NCBI GenBank assembly: GCA_027438535.1
Contig: DAIAMA010000018.1
Coordinates: forward strand, 1 to 12,099
Direction of reading: 5' to 3'
Length of the DNA: 12,099 bases
Source: a bacterium
GTDB taxonomy: Bacteria > Pseudomonadota > Gammaproteobacteria > Burkholderiales > Thiobacteraceae
A program made the translations under genes and the position numbers. Shown here in pieces: positions 7,391 to 12,099 of the stretch (position 1 is its first letter; each line of letters opens with the position of its first letter). The notes below the pieces were generated by a model. That model was not told where the DNA came from. It did no database searches and worked only from the letters and a program-made list of their open reading frames with translations.

Positions 7391-7510
7391 AAAATCGTTT
7401 TAACCACGGGGGACACGGGGGAACCCCGTTTATTGCAGATGAAGAAATTTTTTGGCATCGCGCACTATCTTGGAAATCCCCGTGCTCCCCGTGTCCCCCG
7501 TGGTTCATAA
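7391..7510. repeat. Inverted-repeat element B with CACGGGG units
   Basis: The arms 7402-7420 (AACCACGGGGGACACGGGG) and 7487-7505 are perfect 19-nt inverted repeats around a 66-nt loop. The left edge AAAATCGTTTTAACCAC resembles the left edge of element A (2973-2989). The right arm has a third CCCCGTG unit at 7479-7485 whose left counterpart is degraded; instead CGGGG-GAA-CCCCG (7416-7428) makes a small local hairpin. The element occupies the leader of dctP, ending only a few bases before its AAGGAGG ribosome binding site (7514-7520). Apart from a 23-codon open frame with no ribosome binding site, it holds no gene. The rest of the 170-bp gap after pmbA (7357-7390) shows nothing else. Confidence 0.85.
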
Positions 7511-7526
7511 AATAAGGAGGGAAAAT

Positions 7527-8612
7527 ATGCAAAGACGCACTTTCTTAAAACGCGCCGGTATCGGCTTGGCCGCCGGCACAACACTGGCTGCACCAGCGAT
7601 AGCTGCCGTCGAGCCCGATGTGAAATGGCGTTTGGCATCCAGCTTTCCCAAAAGCTTGGATACGATTTTCGGTGCCTCGGAAATGCTTGCCGACCGTGTC
7701 GCCAAACTTACCAGCAACAAATTTCAGATTCGCGTCTTCGCGGGCGGCGAATTGGTGCCGGGCCTGCAAGTGCTGGATGCGGTGGGCCAAGGCACGGTGG
7801 AATGCGGCCATACCGCGAGCTACTACTACGTCGGCAAGAATAAGGCATTCGCGTTCGATACCGCGCTGCCCTTCGGCCTGACCGCGCGCCAGCAAAATGC
7901 TTGGCTCTATTACGGCGGCGGTCTTACCTTGTTGCGCGAGCTCTTTCAGCCCTATGGCGTGGTGAATTTCCCCGGCGGCAATACCGGCACGCAAATGGGC
8001 GGCTGGTTTCGTAAAGAGATTAAAAGTCTCGCCGACATGAAAGGGCTCAAAATGCGCATTCCCGGCATCGGCGGCGAAATCATGGCGCGCCTGGGCGTGG
8101 TCACGCAGACTTTGGCCGGTGCGGATATTTACCCCGCTTTGGAAAGAGGCGCGATCGATGCCGCCGAATGGGTCGGCCCCTATGACGATGAAAAACTCGG
8201 CTTCTACAAAGTGGCCAAGCACTATTATTATCCCGGTTGGTGGGAAGGGTGCGCGGGACTGTCATTTTTGGTGAATGCCAAGGAATGGCAAAAGCTCCCC
8301 GCGCAATACAAAGCAGCCTTCGAGGTCGCCGCGGCGGAAGCGAACCTGCACATGCTCGCCGAGTACGATGCGAAAAATCCCGCCGCGCTCGGACGCTTGA
8401 TCCGGGAAGGCGCCAAGCTGCACCCGTTTCCGCAAGACGTGATGCAAGCCGCGCTCAAGGCGGCGAATAGCTTGTATGCCGAAGAAGCGGCGCGGAATCC
8501 GGCCTTCAAAAAGATATACGATCCGTGGGCGCGCTTTCGCAACGATCAATTTCAATGGTTCCGCGTGGCGGAGCTGAGTTACGCCAACTTTGCCTTCAAT
8601 CACGTGAAATAA
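7527..8612 (+). CDS. TRAP transporter substrate-binding protein, DctP/TakP type, Tat-exported
   Basis: This is the periplasmic binding component of a tripartite ATP-independent (TRAP) transporter, which takes up organic acids with a sodium gradient. The 361-residue protein starts with a Tat signal (QRRTFLKRAG, twin arginines 3-4, then a hydrophobic stretch and APAIAA before VEP). Family features are the FAGGELVPGLQVLDAV segment at 71-86, GLKMRIPG at 173-180 with the conserved carboxylate-binding Arg177, and the block IYPALERGAIDAAEWVGP at 201-218. The Glu214-Trp215 pair in that block is typical of the TakP-like subgroup that binds 2-oxo acids, lactate or related monocarboxylates through a metal ion. 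The exact substrate is not determinable. The start is fixed by AAGGAGG six bases upstream; an open frame reaches back to 7452 but runs through element B. Unusually, it converges on dctM with only 8 bp between the stops. Confidence 0.94.
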   Translation: MQRRTFLKRAGIGLAAGTTLAAPAIAAVEPDVKWRLASSFPKSLDTIFGASEMLADRVAKLTSNKFQIRVFAGGELVPGLQVLDAVGQGTVECGHTASYYYVGKNKAFAFDTALPFGLTARQQNAWLYYGGGLTLLRELFQPYGVVNFPGGNTGTQMGGWFRKEIKSLADMKGLKMRIPGIGGEIMARLGVVTQTLAGADIYPALERGAIDAAEWVGPYDDEKLGFYKVAKHYYYPGWWEGCAGLSFLVNAKEWQKLPAQYKAAFEVAAAEANLHMLAEYDAKNPAALGRLIREGAKLHPFPQDVMQAALKAANSLYAEEAARNPAFKKIYDPWARFRNDQFQWFRVAELSYANFAFNHVK

Positions 8613-8620
8613 GGCTTGTT

Positions 8621-10027
8621 TTATTGCGCCGGAAGGTCGATTTTAAGTGGCGTATCCACAGTAGCTGTTTCACCGTGGCTGCCGGTGAGGCCGGGGAAAG
8701 CGATGACCAGGGCCACCATCAGGATTTGTATCAGCACGAACGGTACCGCGCCCCAATAAATCTGGCCGGTGCTGACGCCGCCGGTCAATTGGCCGCTGAC
8801 CTTATCCACATAATCCGTTTTCGGCGCGACGCTGCGCAAATAGAACAAGGCAAAGCCGAATGGCGGATGCATGAACGAGGTTTGCATATTCACCGCGAGC
8901 AGCACGCCGAACCACACCAGATCGATGCCGAGTTTATCCGCCACGGGCGCCAGCAGCGGCACCAGGATGAAAGCCAGTTCGAAGAAGTCCAAGAAGAAAG
9001 CCAGCACGAATACCAAAAGGTTGACCACGATCAAGAAGCCGAGCTTGCCGCCGGGCAGATTCACCAGCAATTGCTCGACCCACAGATCGCCATTCACCGC
9101 ACGGAACACGAGGCTGAATACGGTGGAGCCGATGAGGATGAAAATCACGAAAGAGGATAGCTTGGCGGTGGCGTCCAGCGCTTGTTTCAATTGCACGCGC
9201 GTCAAGCGCCGCTTAATGAGGGCCAGCGCCAGTGCGCCGGTCGCGCCCATCGCACCGCCTTCGGTGGGCGTGGCGATGCCCAAGAAGATGGTGCCCAGCA
9301 CCAGGAAGATCAGCAGCAGGGGCGGCAGCAGGGTGAAGATGACCCTGATAGCGAGTTGGCTGCCGCTCAGCGTGCGCGCGCTAAGCGGCAGCGCGGGTGC
9401 GGCATGGGGTTTAGCGAATGACACCGCCAGCACATAGAGCATATACATGCCGGTGAGTGCCAAGCCCGGAATCAGCGCGCCCTGATAGAGATCGCTCACC
9501 GGGCGCTCCAATTGGTCGGCGAGCACGATCAACACCAAGCTCGGCGGGATGATTTGCGCCAGCGTGCCGGAAGCGGCGATCACGCCGGCGGCCAAGCGCC
9601 GGTCGTAGCCATAGCGCAGCATGATGGGCAGAGAGATTAATCCCATGGAAATCACCGAGGCCGCGACCACGCCGGTGGTGGCGGCGAGCAGCGCGCCGAC
9701 GAAGATCACGGCATAGGCGATGCCGCCGCGCACCGGGCCGAACACTTGGCCGATGGTGTCAAGCAAGTCTTCCGCCATGCCGCTGCGCTCCAGGATCAGC
9801 CCCATGAAAGTGAAGAACGGAATCGCGAGCAGCGTTTCGTTTTGCATGATGCCGTAAATGCGATACGGCAGCGCACTGAGCAAGTGCTCGGTCAGCAAGC
9901 CGTTGGAGATACCGATAGCGGCGAACAATAAGCCATTGGCGGCGAGCGAAAACGCCACCGGATAACCCAGCAGCAGGAACAGCGCCAGCGCCGCGAACAT
10001 CAGCGGCGGCATGAGTTCGGCGCTCAT
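8621..10027 (-). CDS. dctM: TRAP transporter large permease subunit DctM
   Basis: This is the 468-residue membrane subunit that carries the transport path, with about 12-13 hydrophobic segments across the whole length. Conserved family blocks are ASGTLAQIIPPSLVLIVLAD at 152-171, ATPTEGGAMGATGALALAL at 252-270, FFLDFFELAFILVPLLAPV at 344-362, and MQTSFMHPPFGFALFYL at 381-397. It is longer than the roughly 430 residues of the C4-dicarboxylate DctM, as in the mannitol/chloroaromatic/2-oxo acid (FcbT3/TakM-like) group. The ATG at 10025-10027 overlaps the TGA of dctQ (ATGA at 10024-10027), so the two are translationally coupled. The same frame is open upstream to 10642, but those codons lie over dctQ and show no DctM homology. 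It ends 8 bp from the stop of the oppositely oriented binding-protein gene. Confidence 0.94.
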   Translation of the reverse strand: MSAELMPPLMFAALALFLLLGYPVAFSLAANGLLFAAIGISNGLLTEHLLSALPYRIYGIMQNETLLAIPFFTFMGLILERSGMAEDLLDTIGQVFGPVRGGIAYAVIFVGALLAATTGVVAASVISMGLISLPIMLRYGYDRRLAAGVIAASGTLAQIIPPSLVLIVLADQLERPVSDLYQGALIPGLALTGMYMLYVLAVSFAKPHAAPALPLSARTLSGSQLAIRVIFTLLPPLLLIFLVLGTIFLGIATPTEGGAMGATGALALALIKRRLTRVQLKQALDATAKLSSFVIFILIGSTVFSLVFRAVNGDLWVEQLLVNLPGGKLGFLIVVNLLVFVLAFFLDFFELAFILVPLLAPVADKLGIDLVWFGVLLAVNMQTSFMHPPFGFALFYLRSVAPKTDYVDKVSGQLTGGVSTGQIYWGAVPFVLIQILMVALVIAFPGLTGSHGETATVDTPLKIDLPAQ

Positions 10028-10599
10028 GGGTGTCGCTCCGGTATGTCGTGCAACAACATGTCTTCCGCGGGCGAATGCGCGGGCGGCTCCGGCGGTGCGA
10101 GCCCGGCGAGGAAGCCGATGCGTTTGATGATTTCCGCCACGCCTTGCAGCAAGAGCAGCGCGAAGCCGGCCGGAATCAAGAGCTTTGCCGGCCACAGAAT
10201 CAGGCCACCGGGATTGCTCGACCACTCCTGCGAAGTAAATGAGTTCAGAAAAAACGGCCAGGCGTGGTACAGCACCACGCCCGTCAGCGGCAACAGAAAA
10301 AATACGCCGCCGAGGATGTCGATCCAGGCTTGCGCGCGCGGGCCGAGGCGGCTGCTGATCACGTCGATGCGCACATGCTCGTTCTTGAGCAGGGTATACC
10401 CCGCCGCCAGCAGAAAGACCGCGGCGAATAAATACCATTGGATCTCCAGAAACCCATTGGAACTCATGCGGAACGCTTTGCGCATGATGGCATTGCCGGC
10501 GCTGATCAATACCATGACGAGAATCAGCCAAGATACCGCGCGCCCGATCGCTTGATTCAAACGATCGATGCGGTGAGCGAATCGTAGTAAGGGTTTCAT
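10024..10599 (-). CDS. dctQ: TRAP transporter small permease subunit DctQ
   Basis: The small membrane subunit joins the binding protein to the large permease. The 191-residue protein shows four hydrophobic helices (about 19-37, 54-72, 93-113 and 136-155). It also has the family signatures FLEIQWYLFA at 50-59 and NEHVRIDVISSRLG at 73-86, and a proline-rich, charged C-terminal tail. I chose ATG 10597-10599 (MKPLLRF). An in-frame TTG at 10615-10617 would add six residues, but the predicted transcription start lies about there, which argues against it. No strong Shine-Dalgarno sequence is visible for either start. The gene is first in a dctQ-dctM unit; the binding protein needed to complete the transporter is encoded on the opposite strand beyond dctM. 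Confidence 0.92.
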   Translation of the reverse strand: MKPLLRFAHRIDRLNQAIGRAVSWLILVMVLISAGNAIMRKAFRMSSNGFLEIQWYLFAAVFLLAAGYTLLKNEHVRIDVISSRLGPRAQAWIDILGGVFFLLPLTGVVLYHAWPFFLNSFTSQEWSSNPGGLILWPAKLLIPAGFALLLLQGVAEIIKRIGFLAGLAPPEPPAHSPAEDMLLHDIPERHP

Positions 10600-10625
10600 G
10601 CTGTGGCGGTGCCGCAAATCGCGCC

Positions 10626-10655
10626 ATTATAGGCGGCGGCATGCCACTGCGTCGA
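10626..10655 (-). promoter_or_regulatory. Promoter of dctQM
   Basis: On the minus strand a perfect TATAAT (10626-10631) is preceded, after 18 bp, by TCGACG (10650-10655, 4 of 6 to the -35 consensus). Transcription would begin near 10618, about 20 nt before the dctQ ATG. The site sits inside the 83-bp divergent gap and lies close to or overlapping any promoter of the potassium channel gene, so the two may interfere. Confidence 0.55.
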
Positions 10656-10670
10656 TTGCGCGCGTAATGT

Positions 10671-10676
10671 TAAAAT
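10671..10676 (+). promoter_or_regulatory. Possible -10 box of the potassium channel gene
   Basis: TAAAAT lies only six bases before the ATG at 10683, so transcription from it would start at or next to the start codon, giving a nearly leaderless message. No good -35 is found 16-18 bp upstream, and no Shine-Dalgarno sequence precedes the ATG. The call rests on the hexamer alone. Confidence 0.25.
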
Positions 10677-10682
10677 TCGCCC

Positions 10683-11471
10683 ATGGGTAATTACCGCGTT
10701 TTGCTCGGCATGGGCGGTGTGCCGCCGCACGATCGCCCCGCGGCCTATGCTTGGGAGCGCCGCCTGCACTGGGTGATGGTGGGCGTGGCGTTGCTCGCTT
10801 TACCGGCTTTTTATTTGGATGTGACGCAACAGTCGGAGATGCTGAGCGGCCTCAGCCGGGGTTTGAATGCCTTCATCCTGCTGGCTTTCTGCATCGAGTT
10901 CTTGTGGATGGCGAGTCTCACTTGCCAGCGCTATTTGTACATTGCCTACAACTGGCTCGATCTGTTTATTATCTTCAGCGCCGCATTGAGCCTGTTCGGT
11001 GTCGGTTCGAAATGGATTCCGCTCGTGCGCTTGTTGCGGCTGGCCTATGTGTCCTTGGTGCTGGCGCGGGCCTTGGGGGCGATACGCAATTTGCTTTCGC
11101 CCCATGCGGTGCCTTATATGCTGGGCTTGGGCGTGGTCACGCTGGCACTGGCCGGCGCGGGATTTTATTGGCTGGAGCCGACCGTGCATTCTTATGGCGA
11201 CGGCTTGTGGCTCGCGTTCGTGACGGGTTCCACCGTGGGCTATGGCGACATCGTGCCGACCACGACCGCATCGCGCATTTTCGCGGCGGTCATGGTGCTT
11301 ATCGGGCTTGCGATCTTATCGGTGGTGACGGCCAAAATCGCCGCTTTCTTCATCGGCGAGGACGAGAAGCGGTTGCGCAACGAGATGCATCAAGACATCA
11401 AAGCGCTGCATGAGGAAGTACAAAAACTACGCGCGGATATCGCCATGCTTGTTCAAAAACGAGCCGAATAA
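10683..11471 (+). CDS. Six-helix potassium channel of the voltage-gated type
   Basis: This 262-residue inner-membrane protein has the layout of a Kv-like channel. Helices S1 (29-46), S2 (60-78), S3 (91-106), S4 (112-138) and S5 (143-161) are followed by a pore loop with the potassium selectivity filter TVGYGD at 184-189 and S6 (198-223). The C-terminal residues 225-260 are charged and heptad-like ([19 protein letters not shown]), probably a coiled coil that helps tetramer assembly; there is no RCK or cyclic-nucleotide domain. The S4 segment has only scattered arginines (116, 119, 129, 135) rather than one at every third position. Voltage sensing may therefore be weak or lost, and it could act as a leak-type or otherwise gated channel. 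The gene diverges from dctQ and precedes glyA by 73 bp. The ATG is the first reasonable start, lacking a Shine-Dalgarno sequence. Confidence 0.9.
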   Translation: MGNYRVLLGMGGVPPHDRPAAYAWERRLHWVMVGVALLALPAFYLDVTQQSEMLSGLSRGLNAFILLAFCIEFLWMASLTCQRYLYIAYNWLDLFIIFSAALSLFGVGSKWIPLVRLLRLAYVSLVLARALGAIRNLLSPHAVPYMLGLGVVTLALAGAGFYWLEPTVHSYGDGLWLAFVTGSTVGYGDIVPTTTASRIFAAVMVLIGLAILSVVTAKIAAFFIGEDEKRLRNEMHQDIKALHEEVQKLRADIAMLVQKRAE

Positions 11472-11487
11472 TCTCCTTCCCGCGCGG

Positions 11488-11516
11488 TTCTGTACCCTGC
11501 CGGGGCATGCTAAAAT
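11488..11516 (+). promoter_or_regulatory. Candidate promoter of glyA
   Basis: TAAAAT (11511-11516) has a weak TTCTGT (11488-11493) 17 bp upstream, in the 73-bp gap between the channel gene and glyA. Transcription would begin near 11523 and leave a leader of about 22 nt. No purine riboswitch, glycine riboswitch or terminator hairpin is visible in this short gap. Confidence 0.4.
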
Positions 11517-11544
11517 ACGCTTTTTTCAATTACTTGAGCCCCTC

Positions 11545-12099
11545 ATGTTCAGTGCGAGCCAAACCTTACAAGCAAGCGATCCGGATTTGTGGAAGGCGAT
11601 GGAGGCCGAGCGCCAGCGCCAGGAAGACCACATCGAATTGATCGCGTCCGAAAACTATGCCAGCCCGGCGGTGATGCAAGCCCAGGGCTCGGTGCTCACC
11701 AATAAATACGCCGAGGGTTATCCCGGCAAGCGCTACTATGGCGGCTGCGAGTACGTGGATATCGCCGAGCAGTTGGCGATCGATCGCGCCAAGACGCTAT
11801 TTCATGCCGATTACGCCAACGTGCAGCCGCATTCCGGCTCGCAAGCCAATGCCGCGGTGTATCTGTCGGTGCTGGTGCCGGGCGATACCATTCTGGGCAT
11901 GTCGCTCGCGCACGGCGGACATCTCACGCACGGCGCCTCGGTCAACTTTAGCGGTAAATTATTCAAGGCCGTGACTTATGGTTTGCACCCCGAAACCGAA
12001 GCCATCGATTACGACGAAGTGCAGCGCTTGGCGACCGAGCACAAGCCGAAGATGATCGTGGCCGGCGCGTCGGCTTATTCATTGGTCATCGACTGGAAG
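11545..12099 (+). CDS. glyA: Serine hydroxymethyltransferase, N-terminal part (3' end outside window)
   Basis: GlyA is the cytoplasmic pyridoxal-phosphate enzyme that converts serine and tetrahydrofolate to glycine and 5,10-methylene-tetrahydrofolate, the main source of one-carbon units. The first 185 codons are present and open to the window edge, out of roughly 415 in the family. Clear motifs are [13 protein letters not shown] at 31-43, [15 protein letters not shown] at 53-67, [14 protein letters not shown] at 93-106 and [12 protein letters not shown] at 119-130. The PLP-binding lysine lies beyond the window. ATG 11545 matches the family N-terminus (MFSASQTL before DPDLWKAME). The ribosome binding site is poor. 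The ending [10 protein letters not shown] is in the expected place, so the gene looks intact as far as it is seen. Confidence 0.96.
   Translation, partial: MFSASQTLQASDPDLWKAMEAERQRQEDHIELIASENYASPAVMQAQGSVLTNKYAEGYPGKRYYGGCEYVDIAEQLAIDRAKTLFHADYANVQPHSGSQANAAVYLSVLVPGDTILGMSLAHGGHLTHGASVNFSGKLFKAVTYGLHPETEAIDYDEVQRLATEHKPKMIVAGASAYSLVIDWK

Noticed and set aside
7452..7526. N-terminal extension of the binding protein by 25 codons
   Set aside because: Those codons pass through inverted-repeat element B, and the downstream ATG has an excellent ribosome binding site followed directly by a Tat signal.
7545..8222. 225-codon minus-strand frame opposite the TRAP binding protein gene
   Set aside because: The plus strand encodes a well-conserved DctP/TakP protein with a Tat signal; the antisense frame is a shadow.
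10028..10642. N-terminal extension of dctM by about 205 codons
   Set aside because: The frame is open but overlaps dctQ entirely, lacks membrane-protein character there, and dctM has a normal start coupled to dctQ by ATGA.

Overview
The window reads as an ordinary, gene-dense chromosomal segment of a Gram-negative bacterium, most likely a betaproteobacterium. The evidence is that lplT, mogA, darP (yjgA), pmbA (tldE) and glyA all encode proteins close to the proteobacterial versions. A Tat-dependent TRAP transporter binding protein is present, and several likely -10 boxes have the form TAAAAT/TATAAT. I place it no finer than that. The lplT and glyA genes are cut by the window edges. No rRNA, tRNA, CRISPR array, phage or transposase gene is visible, and no stretch over 300 bases lacks a gene.

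Layout: (1) 1-417, end of the lysophospholipid flippase gene lplT, followed by a long GC-rich hairpin without a U-tract. (2) 589-4781, two large paralogous proteins of unassigned function. Each has a helical N-terminal half and a C-terminal PilZ-like segment with an NxSxxG motif. One is on the plus strand and one on the minus strand, with a small serine carboxylesterase gene between them. (3) 4893-5950, darP and mogA in one minus-strand unit with overlapping stop and start codons. pmbA runs divergently at 6052-7356. (4) 7527-10599, a tripartite TRAP transporter of the 2-oxo acid/monocarboxylate type. Its binding-protein gene is on the plus strand and converges on the membrane-subunit operon dctQ-dctM on the minus strand. 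(5) 10683-11471, a six-helix potassium channel with TVGYGD filter, divergent from dctQ over an 83-bp gap. (6) 11545-12099, the start of glyA.

Two dispersed inverted-repeat elements (2973-3122 and 7391-7510) carry degenerate CACRGRG units on arms separated by a loop of about 70 nt. They are the same kind of element. They differ by A-to-G changes that occur on both arms, so pairing is preserved. One fills the gap between the second paralogue and the esterase; the other lies directly before dctP.

I did not find a convincing new defence, mobile or biosynthetic system. The points most worth a second look are the PilZ-like paralogue pair, the co-varying inverted-repeat elements and the split, convergent TRAP locus.
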